A stretch of DNA of 64,000 nt, taken from positions 62,001 through 126,000 of the forward strand of contig SAQR01000008.1 in the NCBI GenBank assembly GCA_004020365.1, given 5' to 3'. Positions 17,027 through 25,768 of the stretch are shown here, in pieces; position 1 is the stretch's first letter; each line of letters opens with the position of its first letter. This DNA is from Mesorhizobium sp. (GTDB lineage: Bacteria; Pseudomonadota; Alphaproteobacteria; Rhizobiales; Rhizobiaceae). The translations under genes were made by a program, and so were the position numbers. Below the pieces are notes generated by a model that was given only the letters and a program-made list of their open reading frames with translations, was not told the DNA's origin and ran no database searches.

Positions 17027-18187
17027 TCATCCGCCGGTGGCGATGGTCAGCACCTTGAACGGCGTGGTGATGACGATCTCGGCGACGGAGCCGACCGCCT
17101 TGCCAATGCCCTGGCCGAGATTGTCGATCGGCTGCGATGGATCGAGCTCGTCTGATGCCAGGCCGGCCGGGGCGCGCAGCCGGTCGCCGAGCAACTGCAC
17201 CAGGAACGGGTTGTCGGCGAATTTGGCGTGGTTCAGGCGGTCGCCGCCTTTGGTCTTGCTCAGGTCGACTACCGAAACGCCATAGCTGGCGAGGTCGGCC
17301 GCATCGCCATAGTCGCCGACGCGCGGCTTGTCGCCGGAGATCAGTGAGGACAGTTTCAGGGCGCGATCGTCGCCCGAAAGCAGGATGGCGAAGGGCTTGT
17401 CGGGCTTGCCGTATCGGATCATCTGCTTCTTGAACACATCGACATCGATGTCGGGCGAGGCCAGGATGACATAGCCGAGCTTGTCGCTGAGATCACGGTC
17501 GCCGGTGATGGCGAGCTGGCGCAGCGCCTCCATCGTCACCCAGGTGCCCATCGAATGGGCGATGATGTCGATGCTCTTGGCCTTCGTCTTGGCCAGCATC
17601 CGCAACGTCTCTTCGAGATCGTCGCGCGCCGCGTTGGCGCTTTCCTTGTCGTAGATATACCCGGTGGTCTTGCCGCTCGACGCCCATGAGAACAGCACCG
17701 GCGTGCCGGAGTATTTTGTGTCGTGCGCGATCTGCGTCAACCGGTAGATGCCGTCGTCGAAACCGTTGTTGAAGCCGTGCACGAAAACCAGCGCGCGGTC
17801 GCCGCGCATGGCGATATCGGCGCCGACCGCCTTGGCGAATTGCGGGGCGCCTTCGTAGAATTCGACCTCAGTTGCCGTGAAATCCTTCGCCGGATTGCTG
17901 TTGGCGGAGCCCCTGACCCGCTCGATGGCGCCGACCTGATGGATTTTCGGGACGGTGACCTCGACACTGGCAAAACTGGTGGTCGGTGAACGGTCACCGT
18001 CGAACACCTGCCGCGGGTCCTTCGTCGCCTTTTTTCGGGTGGTGGCGACGAAGATCTCATGCGTGGCGGCGATGTCGGAGGCAGGCACCGTCACGGTAGT
18101 CGTGTTGAGAAGGTCGTGTGTCTTGCGGCCGGCGCAGCCGGTCACGGCGAGCCCAAACGCTACGACGAGAAAAATCTTCGAACGCAC
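17027..18187 (-). CDS. Lipoprotein alpha/beta hydrolase (DUF900/esterase-like), paralogue B
   Basis: 386 residues, GTG start. A lipoprotein signal (LAVTGC, Cys18) precedes EIFVATTRKK and the hydrolase domain: VFVHGFNNG (about 135-142), AHSMGTW with Ser212 as nucleophile, ASPDIDVDVF and a C-terminal LNHAKFADNP with the probable His. The last 45 residues form a tail (NLGQGIGKAVGSVAEIVITT) that may be membrane associated. It follows paralogue C with one base between them, so they form a two-gene operon converging on the efflux operon. Likely anchored in an envelope membrane; substrate unknown. Confidence 0.9.
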   Translation of the reverse strand: MRSKIFLVVAFGLAVTGCAGRKTHDLLNTTTVTVPASDIAATHEIFVATTRKKATKDPRQVFDGDRSPTTSFASVEVTVPKIHQVGAIERVRGSANSNPAKDFTATEVEFYEGAPQFAKAVGADIAMRGDRALVFVHGFNNGFDDGIYRLTQIAHDTKYSGTPVLFSWASSGKTTGYIYDKESANAARDDLEETLRMLAKTKAKSIDIIAHSMGTWVTMEALRQLAITGDRDLSDKLGYVILASPDIDVDVFKKQMIRYGKPDKPFAILLSGDDRALKLSSLISGDKPRVGDYGDAADLASYGVSVVDLSKTKGGDRLNHAKFADNPFLVQLLGDRLRAPAGLASDELDPSQPIDNLGQGIGKAVGSVAEIVITTPFKVLTIATGG

Positions 18188-18188
18188 C

Positions 18189-19256
18189 TCACTGCCCGAG
18201 CAGGCTGATGCGGTCGGTCACCTCGCGGTCGCTGGCAAATCCGTCGTCCTCGCGCAGCCGCTGGCCGATCATCTTCACCAGCTCGGGGTTGTCGGCGAAT
18301 TTGGTGTGGTTGAAGCGATCCGATCCCTTGACGCTGGAGAGATCGACGACGCTCACGCCATAGTCGGCGAGATCGGCGGCGTCCTTGTAGTCGCCGACGC
18401 GCGGCCGCGAGCCGGCGATCAGGCCGGAGAGCCGCAGAGCCCGGTCGTCGTCGGACAAAAGCAGGATGAAGGGCTTGTTCGGCTTGCCGTAGCGGCGCAT
18501 CTGGCTCTTGAACACGTCGACATCGATGTCGGGAGAGGCCAGCACGACGTCGCCGAGCTTGCCGCCGAGATCGCGGTTGCCGTTGATGGCGAGCTGGCGC
18601 AGCGCTTCCATGGTGACCCAGGTTCCCAGCGAGTGGGCGACGATGTCGATGCGTCGCGCGCCGGTCTGCGCGAGCATTCTCAGCGTCACTTCCAGCTGGT
18701 CGCGGGCAGCACTGGCGCTTTCCCTGTCGTAGACATAGTCCCTGGTCTTGGCGCCCGACGCCCAGGAAAACAGCACCGGCGTGCCCGGGTAGCCGGAATC
18801 ATGGGCGATCTGGGTGACGCGGTAGACGGCGGCGTCGAAGCCGGTGTTGTAGCCATGAACGAAGACCATGACGCGGCCGCCGCGCGCGGCGATGTCGGCG
18901 CTGAGCGCGCTGGAGAATTTCGGCGCGGTGTCGTAGCCGACGACGTCGGAGGCCATGAAATATTTGGCCGGGTCGTTCGACTTGCCGCGCGAGCGCCGCT
19001 CGATCTGACCGGTTTCATGGGTCCCCGGCACGGTGACGTTGGCGCGGGCATAGTTCAATGTCGCCGAGCGCTCACGGTCGAAAACCTTGCTGGGATCGTC
19101 GGAGCGCTTGCGCGTCGTGGCGATGAAGATGCTGTGGTTGCCGGCGATTTCGGTCACCGGCGCAGACACCATGGCGCTGCCGAGCAGTTCCTCGGTCTGC
19201 CGGCCGCCACAGCCGGCAACGAGCAAGGCAAGGGCAAGGATACAAATCTTCTTCAA
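18189..19256 (-). CDS. Lipoprotein alpha/beta hydrolase (DUF900/esterase-like), paralogue C
   Basis: 355 residues if the TTG at 19256 is used, which gives a model lipoprotein signal (KKICILALALLVAGC, Cys16); a TTG 30 bp upstream (19286) is an alternative. It then has SIFIATTRKR, VFVHGYNTG, AHSLGTW with Ser209, ASPDIDVDVF and FNHTKFADNP. It is closer to paralogue B than to A (for example RYGKPxKPF and PRVGDYxDAADLA are shared by B and C), which points to a tandem duplication for B and C. First gene of the leftward pair. Confidence 0.9.
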   Translation of the reverse strand: MKKICILALALLVAGCGGRQTEELLGSAMVSAPVTEIAGNHSIFIATTRKRSDDPSKVFDRERSATLNYARANVTVPGTHETGQIERRSRGKSNDPAKYFMASDVVGYDTAPKFSSALSADIAARGGRVMVFVHGYNTGFDAAVYRVTQIAHDSGYPGTPVLFSWASGAKTRDYVYDRESASAARDQLEVTLRMLAQTGARRIDIVAHSLGTWVTMEALRQLAINGNRDLGGKLGDVVLASPDIDVDVFKSQMRRYGKPNKPFILLLSDDDRALRLSGLIAGSRPRVGDYKDAADLADYGVSVVDLSSVKGSDRFNHTKFADNPELVKMIGQRLREDDGFASDREVTDRISLLGQ

Positions 19257-19423
19257 CGCTAGAATTCCACTCCGGCCGAAAGGCAACCTCCGCGAACCCC
19301 TCCCGGACAGCCGAAGTGCGGCAGAAGTAAGTCGTTTCCTGCCGAAATGCGCTCAGCGGCTTGCGACAGTCATCGCACTGTTGCACGAAAGCCAGAACGG
19401 CGGCAGGCGCCACTATTCAGGGT

Positions 19424-19475
19424 TGCGCTGCCCTCATTGCCCTGCCCGTATAGTGACGCGGAGAAGGGGGGCTGG
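19424..19475 (-). repeat. Palindromic intergenic repeat, family 2 (inverted half copy)
   Basis: The minus strand reads CTTCTCCGCGTCACTATACG then GGCAGGGCAATGAGGGCAGC, matching the core of the copies at 19509, 26656 and 39855. Confidence 0.75.
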
Positions 19476-19508
19476 CCGCAACCCCGGCAGCCTTTCTGCA
19501 ACGCCTGT

Positions 19509-19598
19509 GATTGGCGAAATCTTTTGCGAAGGCGTCTTTCTCCCCGTCGCTATACTGGGAGAAATGCCCGGCAGGGCAATGAGGGGCGGCGCCGACAT
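19509..19598 (+). repeat. Palindromic intergenic repeat, family 2
   Basis: GATTGGCGAAATC leader, GCGTCTTTCTCCCCGTCGCT, TATACTGGGAGAAATGCCCG and GCAGGGCAATGAGGGGCGGC. It shares the TGCCCGGCAGGGC block with family 1, so the two families are mosaics of common modules. A nearly identical copy is at 26656-26737. Confidence 0.85.
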
Positions 19599-19691
19599 CG
19601 ATGAGTTTATCTTAAGCGATTGTCCTGATCAAACCCGTACGGCGTGTGCTAGCGTCGCGACCATCATAGACGATCCGGGGTAATTTTTTCG

Positions 19692-20948
19692 ATGACCAGT
19701 TTCTCTTCCCGCGTCGCGGTCGCCGCTGCCGCGATCCGCCAGATTTTCCCGGAAACGCCGCTGCAGGAAAACGACTATCTGTCGAAGAAGACCGGCGCGC
19801 GCGTGCTGCTGAAGCGCGAGGACCTGTCGCCGGTGCGCTCCTACAAGATCAGGGGTGCCTTCAATTTCTTCCGCAAGGCGCTCGACGCCGGCAACGATGC
19901 CGAGATGTTCGTCTGCGCTTCCGCCGGCAACCATGCGCAGGGCTTTGCCTTCGTCTGCCGTCATTTCGGCAAGCGAGGCGTGGTGTTCATGCCGGTGACG
20001 ACGCCGCAGCAGAAGATCGACAAGACGCGGCTGTTCGGCGGCGAATTCGTCGAGATCAGGCTGGTCGGCGACTTTTTCGACGATTGTTACCGCGCCGCCT
20101 CCGAATTCACCGAAAGCGCCGGCGCGCACATGGTGCCGCCGTTCGACCACAAGGACATCATCGAGGGGCAGGCGACCGTCGCCTACGAGATATCGGGCCA
20201 GATGACAGGCGCCCGCATGCCCGACATCGTCATGCTGCCGGTCGGCGGCGGCGGTCTGGCAGCGGGTGTGACGCATTATTTCGCCGACCAGCGCCGCGAC
20301 ACGCGCTTCGTCTTCTGCGAGCCGGCCGGCGCGCCAAGCCTGCGCGAGAGCCTTGCCACCGGTAAGCGCATCAAGCTCGCCAGGGTCGACAATTTCGTCG
20401 ACGGCGCCGCGGTGGCCGAGATCGGCCGCGAGCCGCTGCGGCATCTCAGGGCGTTTGCCACTGAGGCGGTGCGGCTGATCCCGGAAAACCGGCTCTGCGC
20501 GACCATGATCGAGATGCTGAACGTCGAAGGCGTGGTGCTGGAGCCGGCCGGCGCACTGGCGATCGACGCGCTGAAGGATTTTTCGAAGAAGGAAATCAGG
20601 GGCAAGACCATCGTCGCGGTGGTTTCGGGCGGCAATTTCGATTTCGAGCGGCTGCCGGATGTGAAGGAAAGGGCGCTGCGTTTCGAGGGGCTGAAGAAGT
20701 ACTTCATCATCCGCTTTCCACAGCGGCCGGGCGCGCTGCGCGACTTCCTCGAATTGCTCGGGCCTGACGATGACATTGCACGCTTCGAATACCTGAAGAA
20801 ATCGGCGCGCAATTTCGGTTCGGTGCTGATCGGCATCGAAACCAAGGACCGCCGCAATTTCGAGCTGCTCAACGCCAATTTCGAGGCCGAGGGCGTCCAG
20901 TATCAGGATATCACCGACAACGAGACGCTGGCCGGGTTCATCATATGA
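19692..20948 (+). CDS. ilvA: Threonine dehydratase (threonine ammonia-lyase)
   Basis: 418 residues, PLP fold-type II enzyme converting threonine to 2-oxobutanoate, the first step toward isoleucine. Lys52 in SYKIRGAF is the PLP lysine; ASAGNHAQGFA binds the substrate carboxylate and PVGGGGLAAG the PLP phosphate. The C-terminal part (about 325-418, KKYFIIRFPQRPGALRDFLE) is a single ACT-like domain, the shorter form found in many alphaproteobacteria and Bacillus, in contrast to the double-ACT E. coli enzyme. Followed 10 bp later by the DUF1697 gene, perhaps co-transcribed. Confidence 0.94.
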   Translation: MTSFSSRVAVAAAAIRQIFPETPLQENDYLSKKTGARVLLKREDLSPVRSYKIRGAFNFFRKALDAGNDAEMFVCASAGNHAQGFAFVCRHFGKRGVVFMPVTTPQQKIDKTRLFGGEFVEIRLVGDFFDDCYRAASEFTESAGAHMVPPFDHKDIIEGQATVAYEISGQMTGARMPDIVMLPVGGGGLAAGVTHYFADQRRDTRFVFCEPAGAPSLRESLATGKRIKLARVDNFVDGAAVAEIGREPLRHLRAFATEAVRLIPENRLCATMIEMLNVEGVVLEPAGALAIDALKDFSKKEIRGKTIVAVVSGGNFDFERLPDVKERALRFEGLKKYFIIRFPQRPGALRDFLELLGPDDDIARFEYLKKSARNFGSVLIGIETKDRRNFELLNANFEAEGVQYQDITDNETLAGFII

Positions 20949-20958
20949 GCGCCCGAGT

Positions 20959-21513
20959 ATGAGTGCCCAGGCGAAGATATTCGTTGCGTTGTTTTCCGGC
21001 ATCAATGTCGGCGGCAACCGCATCGTCAAGATGGCCGAACTCCGGTCGTTCTTCGAGGAGCTCGGCTTTGGCGACGTCGCCACCTACGTGCAGAGCGGCA
21101 ACGTCGTGTTCCGTTCGGCAAAGGGCGATGCGGCCACGCTGACCAAACAGCTGGAAACGGCCTTCGAGAAGAAATGGGGATTTTTTTCGCGGATCATGGT
21201 GCGCGATCTCGGCTGGTTCGAGCGGCTGGTGGCGGAAAATCCCTATCCGGAAGTCGCCGGGGAGCCGACCAAGCTTCACGCCTATGTGCTGGAGCGCTCG
21301 CCGACCGCCGACGAGGTCGCGCGGCTGGCCGAAAAATGCACCGGTCCCGAACGGTTCGAGATCAGGGGCGACGTGCTATACCTTCATGCACCGGAAGGCC
21401 TCGGCAAATCGGTGTTTGCCAACCTCATACCGCGCACGCTGAAAGTGCCCTGCACCGCGCGCAACTGGCGCACGGTGCTGATGCTGCTGGAGATGGCCGG
21501 CCGAGGCGGCTGA
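20959..21513 (+). CDS. DUF1697 family protein
   Basis: 184 residues. FVALFSGINVGGNRIVKMAE then LRSFFEELGF, YVQSGNVVF and the C-terminal LIPRTLKVPCTARNWRTVL are the three signature blocks of DUF1697, a widespread cytoplasmic family of unknown function. It begins 10 bp after ilvA stops. Full length for the family. Confidence 0.9.
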   Translation: MSAQAKIFVALFSGINVGGNRIVKMAELRSFFEELGFGDVATYVQSGNVVFRSAKGDAATLTKQLETAFEKKWGFFSRIMVRDLGWFERLVAENPYPEVAGEPTKLHAYVLERSPTADEVARLAEKCTGPERFEIRGDVLYLHAPEGLGKSVFANLIPRTLKVPCTARNWRTVLMLLEMAGRGG

Positions 21514-21523
21514 ACGGGGTCGC

Positions 21524-21817
21524 TTACGCTGCCGGCATCTTTTTCCAATCGAATGTCAGCTCTTCGCGGAAAGCAAAGCGCTTGATGTGGTCGGCGACGA
21601 CCGTCTCCAGGCGCTCCAGCGAGCCGGCTTCGTCAGCGGTCAGCGCGATGTGCAGCGCTGCCGGATCGGCATCGAGAACCGTGCGGCCCAGCGAGAGATC
21701 GATGGTGCCGTGGTTCGGATCGAACTCGACCGGAAACTTGTGCGCCCAGTGCTTGCAGAGCTGCTGCAGATAGCGGCTTGCATGTTCAGTGACGACATCG
21801 GCATGGCTGGTCGGCAT
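21524..21817 (-). CDS. DUF2218 family protein
   Basis: 97 residues. SRYLQQLCKHWAHKF, a second block GTIDLSLGRTVLDADPAALH and the C-terminal HIKRFAFREELTFDWKK match DUF2218, a small family of unknown function. The ATG at 21817 is used (GGGAAG about 10 bases upstream); a TTG 18 bp earlier is possible. It lies 27 bp downstream of gloA on the same strand and is probably co-transcribed. Confidence 0.88.
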   Translation of the reverse strand: MPTSHADVVTEHASRYLQQLCKHWAHKFPVEFDPNHGTIDLSLGRTVLDADPAALHIALTADEAGSLERLETVVADHIKRFAFREELTFDWKKMPAA

Positions 21818-21844
21818 CAATGGCTTCTTCCCCAATGTGGCCGG

Positions 21845-22285
21845 TTACCAGCTTCCGGTATTGGGCATCGACGCCCACGGCTCGGCCTTGGCCTTGGCCG
21901 GGCCTTTCTGCAGAAGCTCGATCGAGATGCCGTCCGGCGATTTGACGAAGGCCATGTTGCCGTCGCGCGGCGGCCGGTTGATGGTGACGCCCTTGTCCAT
22001 CAGCTGCTGGCAGGTGGCGTAGATGTCGTCGACCTCGTAGGCGAGGTGGCCGAAATTGCGGCCGCCCTTGTAGTCTTCCGGATCCCAATTGTAGGTGAGC
22101 TCGATCAGCGGCGCCTTGTCGGTGATGGCGCTTTGCTCGTCTTCGTCCGCGGCGAGGAAGATCAGCGTGTAGCGCCCCTGTTCGTTTTCGTGGCGGCGCA
22201 CTTCCTTGAGGCCAAGCTTGTTGCAGTAGAAATCGAGCGATGCATCGATGTCCGCGACACGGACCATGGTGTGGAGATAGCGCAT
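21845..22285 (-). CDS. gloA: Lactoylglutathione lyase (glyoxalase I)
   Basis: 146 residues, metalloenzyme isomerising the methylglyoxal-glutathione hemithioacetal to S-lactoylglutathione. [20 protein letters not shown] opens the first VOC repeat, LIELTYNW contains a metal-ligand Glu, [12 protein letters not shown] opens the second repeat with its His, and [13 protein letters not shown] ends with the catalytic Glu. AGGGAAACCCC precedes the ATG at 22285. DUF2218 follows on the same strand. Confidence 0.93.
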   Translation of the reverse strand: MRYLHTMVRVADIDASLDFYCNKLGLKEVRRHENEQGRYTLIFLAADEDEQSAITDKAPLIELTYNWDPEDYKGGRNFGHLAYEVDDIYATCQQLMDKGVTINRPPRDGNMAFVKSPDGISIELLQKGPAKAKAEPWASMPNTGSW

Positions 22286-22503
22286 GGGGTTTCCCTCGAG
22301 ATGTTGCGTTGCGGCGGAACATAGGGGCCACCCGGCCAAAGGGCAATTCCCGATAGCCGGTCGTGCCGGCAAACAACAAAACCGGTATTCCTGCAATGAG
22401 CCGTGAAAAAAGGCACGTCAGGACTTGCATATACCGGAAGCGGAAGTGTTAATCTAACGTCAAGAATCAGTTGCGGTATTCTTGGAAAAAGGGGGGCGTT
22501 CTT

Positions 22504-23100
22504 ATGGGGGAAAAAGCCTCTTTCATGGGGCGGGACGGAACCGGTCACGACGCCTTGCGAAGAGACGAGAGCGGCGACACGGCCGATCTTGTCGAGGTCG
22601 CCGGCGCTATCAAATGGTTCGACGTGGCCAAGGGTTATGGTTTCATTCTTCCCGATGACGGCTATTCCGGCGATATTCTCCTCCATGTGACATGTCTTCG
22701 AAAAGACGGTTTCCAGACCGCCCTGGAAGGTGCGCGCGTCGTCTGCCTGGTCAAGCAAGGTGAGCGCGGCTTGCAGGCGTTCCGCGTGCTCTCCATGGAT
22801 CTCACCACGGCGACCCATCCGGCGGAGATGCAGGAGCAGCGCACCCACGTCTCGGTGACGCCGGAAAGCGGCCTCGAACGGGCGCTGGTGAAATGGTTCA
22901 ACCGTACCAAGGGGTTCGGTTTCCTGACCCGGGGCGAGGGCACCGAGGACATTTTCGTCCACATGGAGACGCTGCGCCGTTACGGCATTACCGAGCTCAG
23001 GCCGGGGCAGGTCGTGCTGGTCCGCTTCGGGCGCGGCGACAAAGGCCTTATGGCTGCCGAAATTCACCCGGATATGGGTACCTTGCCGGTCTCGCATTAG
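22504..23100 (+). CDS. Cold-shock protein with two CSD domains
   Basis: 198 residues, single-strand nucleic acid binding. CSD 1 lies at about 33-95 ([20 protein letters not shown]) and CSD 2 at about 124-190 ([31 protein letters not shown]). RNP1 is intact in both; in CSD 1 the RNP2 motif is DILLHV instead of DIFVHM, so the two domains may bind RNA with different affinity. Double-CSD proteins are common in alphaproteobacteria (Caulobacter CspC/CspD type). GGGGGG seven bases before the ATG is the ribosome site. DUF192 follows 25 bp later. Confidence 0.92.
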   Translation: MGEKASFMGRDGTGHDALRRDESGDTADLVEVAGAIKWFDVAKGYGFILPDDGYSGDILLHVTCLRKDGFQTALEGARVVCLVKQGERGLQAFRVLSMDLTTATHPAEMQEQRTHVSVTPESGLERALVKWFNRTKGFGFLTRGEGTEDIFVHMETLRRYGITELRPGQVVLVRFGRGDKGLMAAEIHPDMGTLPVSH

Positions 23101-23125
23101 GATGAATTCCGGCCAAGGATTTTGA

Positions 23126-23632
23126 ATGACTCACAGGAACTGGCTGACAACGGGCGTACTCTGCGCCGCGATCGCCTTTGTCATCGCCACAGGCGCTTTC
23201 TTCCAGCAATCGGCTTCGGCAGACAGCCGGGTGATGATCCTTGCCGTCGACCCGCAGCCGCTGGTCGCGGTGACGAAAGCCGGCGAACGCTCGTTCTCCG
23301 TCGAGATCGCCGACACCTCGGCCGAGCGCGAGGCCGGGCTGATGTTTCGCCAGGAGATGGCCGACGATCATGGCATGCTGTTCGTGTTCGAGGAGCCTCG
23401 GGATGTCAGCTTCTGGATGAAGAACACGCCGATGCCGCTCGACCTGATCTTTGTCGGTCAGGACGGCAGGATCCGGGCGATCAAGCAAGGCGAGCCGCAA
23501 TCCGAGGCGATGATCTCGCCCGGCGAGCCGGTTCGCTTCGTACTCGAGCTCAAGGCGGGCACCGCCGCCAGGAGCGGCATCGAGGACGGCGACCTGTTGC
23601 GTCACCCGGCAATCGGCACTGCGCACAACTGA
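23126..23632 (+). CDS. DUF192 family secreted protein
   Basis: 168 residues with an N-terminal signal or anchor (about 8-30, VLCAAIAFVIATGAFFQQSA). The DUF192 core contains ADTSAEREAGLMFRQEMADD, MLFVFEEPRDVSFWMKNTPM, PLDLIFV and GDLLRH. The family is extracytoplasmic and of unknown function, often found next to cold-shock genes in rhizobia as it is here. It ends 20 bp before an alpha/beta hydrolase. Confidence 0.9.
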   Translation: MTHRNWLTTGVLCAAIAFVIATGAFFQQSASADSRVMILAVDPQPLVAVTKAGERSFSVEIADTSAEREAGLMFRQEMADDHGMLFVFEEPRDVSFWMKNTPMPLDLIFVGQDGRIRAIKQGEPQSEAMISPGEPVRFVLELKAGTAARSGIEDGDLLRHPAIGTAHN

Positions 23633-23652
23633 ACGCGCAGGATCGATCGCAG

Positions 23653-24420
23653 ATGCAGTTTTTCTCCCATGACGGTTTTGACCTTGCCTTCCTCGACCGC
23701 CAGCCGGCATCGGGGCAGGGCGATCCGGTGCTCATGATCCATGGCTTTGCCTCGACCCATTACGTCAACTGGGTGTCGCCCGGCTGGTTCAAGGCGCTGA
23801 ACGATGCCGGCTACCGCGCCATCGCCTTCGACAATCGCGGCCATGGCGCCTCGTCGAAGAGCTATGAAGAGGCCGACTATACGCCGGCAAGAATGGCTTC
23901 CGACGGGGCAGCCTTGCTGAACCATCTCGGCATCGAACGCGCCCATGTCATGGGCTACTCGATGGGCGCGCGGATTTCCGCCTTCCTGGCGCTTTCGGAT
24001 CCGGACAAGGTGGCGACGCTGGTCTTCGGCGGTCTCGGCGTCGGTATGGTCGACGGCGTCGGCGACTGGGATCCGATCGCCGCCGCCCTTCTGGCCGACG
24101 ATCCCGATACCACCAGCCATCCGCGCGGCCGCTCGTTTCGCGCCTTCGCCGACCAGACCCGCAGCGACCGCCGCGCGCTGGCCGCCTGCATCGCCACTTC
24201 ACGGGAATTGCTGGCCGAGGCCGACATTGCGCGCATTGCCCAGCCGACGTTGATTGCCGTCGGCACCAAGGACGATATTGGCGGTTCGCCCGACGAGCTG
24301 GCCGCCCTGATGCCGAACGCCAGGGCTTTCCACATCGAGGGCCGCGACCACATGCTGGCCGTCGGCGACAAGACCTTCAAGCAGCGTGTGCTGGAGTTCT
24401 ATGCCGAAAATCCGCTGTAA
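23653..24420 (+). CDS. Alpha/beta hydrolase
   Basis: 255-residue cytoplasmic hydrolase. Oxyanion region MIHGFAST (about 28-35), nucleophile elbow GYSMGA with Ser103, acid near Asp214 (GTKDDIG) and His in EGRDHM near 238 complete the triad. FDNRGHGASS is the common strand-4 motif. The ATG at 23653 has CGCAG upstream but no strong ribosome site, which suggests coupling to the DUF192 gene 20 bp before. Substrate not predictable. Confidence 0.9.
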   Translation: MQFFSHDGFDLAFLDRQPASGQGDPVLMIHGFASTHYVNWVSPGWFKALNDAGYRAIAFDNRGHGASSKSYEEADYTPARMASDGAALLNHLGIERAHVMGYSMGARISAFLALSDPDKVATLVFGGLGVGMVDGVGDWDPIAAALLADDPDTTSHPRGRSFRAFADQTRSDRRALAACIATSRELLAEADIARIAQPTLIAVGTKDDIGGSPDELAALMPNARAFHIEGRDHMLAVGDKTFKQRVLEFYAENPL

Positions 24421-24500
24421 ACGAGTGGCCGCCCGCGCATGATCCGGCGCTGATCTAGCCAGGCGGCAAGTCTCAGTCCTCAAACCTTGCGCGACTTGCC

Positions 24501-25001
24501 ATGGTCGACCTTCTCGTCACCTATCTGGAGATGACGGAGCCGCCGTCCAGCGACGCTTTTGCCGCCCCGGTATTACACGCGATGGTGACGCGTGAAACGC
24601 TTGGCATAGCCGATTACATCAGCCTCTACCGCGCCGTTGGCCAGTCTGTGCAATGGGATCAGCGGCTGCGGATGTCTTCAAGCGACCTTGAAGACCTTCT
24701 CGCCAGCCCGTCGACGCATATTCACGTCTTGCGCATCGACCACGAGGTCGCCGGCCTGTGCGAATTCACAGGCGTTGGCCAACCGGTCGTCGAACTGACC
24801 CATTTTGGGCTGATTCCCGCTTTCCAGGGCCGCAAGCTGGGACCCTATTTGCTTGACCAATCGTTACGCGCCGTCTGGTCGCATGGGCCCGAAAAACTCT
24901 GGCTGCACACCGACACCCACGACCATCCCAGCGCGCAATCGGTCTACAGGCGTGCCGGATTCAAGGCCTATGCGCAACGAATGGAGACGTTTCCGGACTA
25001 G
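24501..25001 (+). CDS. GNAT-family N-acetyltransferase
   Basis: 166 residues. The acetyl-CoA-binding motif is visible as THFGLIPAFQGRKLGPYLLD (Q/RxxGxG/A variant QGRKLG), followed by LHTDTHDHPSAQSVYRRAGF typical of GNAT motif B. Substrate unknown. An ATG at 24531 is an alternative start. No clear ribosome site at 24501. Confidence 0.82.
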   Translation: MVDLLVTYLEMTEPPSSDAFAAPVLHAMVTRETLGIADYISLYRAVGQSVQWDQRLRMSSSDLEDLLASPSTHIHVLRIDHEVAGLCEFTGVGQPVVELTHFGLIPAFQGRKLGPYLLDQSLRAVWSHGPEKLWLHTDTHDHPSAQSVYRRAGFKAYAQRMETFPD

Positions 25002-25013
25002 AACCTGCCCGGG

Positions 25014-25613
25014 TCATGCCTCAAGCGCTTCGAGCGAACGCGCCATGTTTTGCCGAGCCTGAGCTTCGAACCGCTGCCGGAACTCCTCGGTGTGGAAGAT
25101 GTGCGGGCGGGCGAGGAAATTCTTCAGAACAGCACTGCGGCCGGCACGCCACATCGGCTCCTCCACCCAGCCATATTCGCGGCGAACCGCCTGTTCATAG
25201 GCGTCGAACGCATCAGGCGGCGCCCCCAGGATCGCCAGGTCCATGTCGAGGAACAGCGCTGCGTCGCGGGCGGCATTCTCGTCGTCAAACTGCGGCAATT
25301 CATGCGTGGCGGTGGCCGATATCATCGCCGTGATGCGGCCAAGGCGCTGCGCATCGGTGCGACCGGCTAGCTTTTTCTCGGCAAGGGCGGCACTCCTCGC
25401 CTCGTTGTCCTTGGCCCGGCTGTCATAGATGGCGTCGTGAAACCAGATCGCCGCCTCGACCGCTTCACGATCATGCAGCGATGCCTTGTAATCATTGGCC
25501 AGCGCCAGCATCGCCTCGATGTGGCCAAGGTCGTGATAATGGCGACCCTCGACTTCATAGAGCGCGGAAAGCTCGCGCTTCAGCGGTTCGTCGATCAAGG
25601 CTTGGTTTTCCAT
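25014..25613 (-). CDS. HD-domain predicted metal-dependent phosphohydrolase
   Basis: 199 residues. GRHYHDLGHIEAML and AAIWFHDAIYD give the H...HD pair, with a later D in LDMDLAILG, as in predicted HD phosphohydrolases annotated as (p)ppGpp-hydrolase-like. Converges on the acetyltransferase gene with 12 bp between stops. Function in the cell unknown. Confidence 0.8.
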   Translation of the reverse strand: MENQALIDEPLKRELSALYEVEGRHYHDLGHIEAMLALANDYKASLHDREAVEAAIWFHDAIYDSRAKDNEARSAALAEKKLAGRTDAQRLGRITAMISATATHELPQFDDENAARDAALFLDMDLAILGAPPDAFDAYEQAVRREYGWVEEPMWRAGRSAVLKNFLARPHIFHTEEFRQRFEAQARQNMARSLEALEA

Positions 25614-25696
25614 AGCCGCTTGAATGTCCGTGAACCAAATCCATTTGATAAAGCACTAAGGAAAATTGAGTTCAACCGTGCTATGATCTGGCTTAT

Positions 25697-25735
25697 AGAG
25701 CATGTCGCGCAAAAGTGCGCAGCGGTTTTGGTGCC
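25697..25735. repeat. Intergenic repeat, family 3 (short copy)
   Basis: AGAGCATGTCGCGCAAAAGT, then GCGCAGCGGTTTTGG: an imperfect hairpin with GCGCAAAA/TTTTG arms. A second, longer copy of the same module is at 42808-42935. It lies just upstream of cysE. Confidence 0.7.
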
Positions 25736-25768
25736 AAGCCGGAAACACCAGATGGCCGGAGACCATTG

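Larger units (their letters stand above)
19257..19691. other. 435-bp intergenic region with inverted pair of repeat elements
   Basis: Separates the leftward lipoprotein hydrolase pair from ilvA. Holds an inverted half-copy (19424-19475) and a full copy (19509-19598) of the CGTCACTATAC-type palindromic repeat. The ilvA promoter should lie in the last 90 bases. No gene is credible. Confidence 0.6.
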
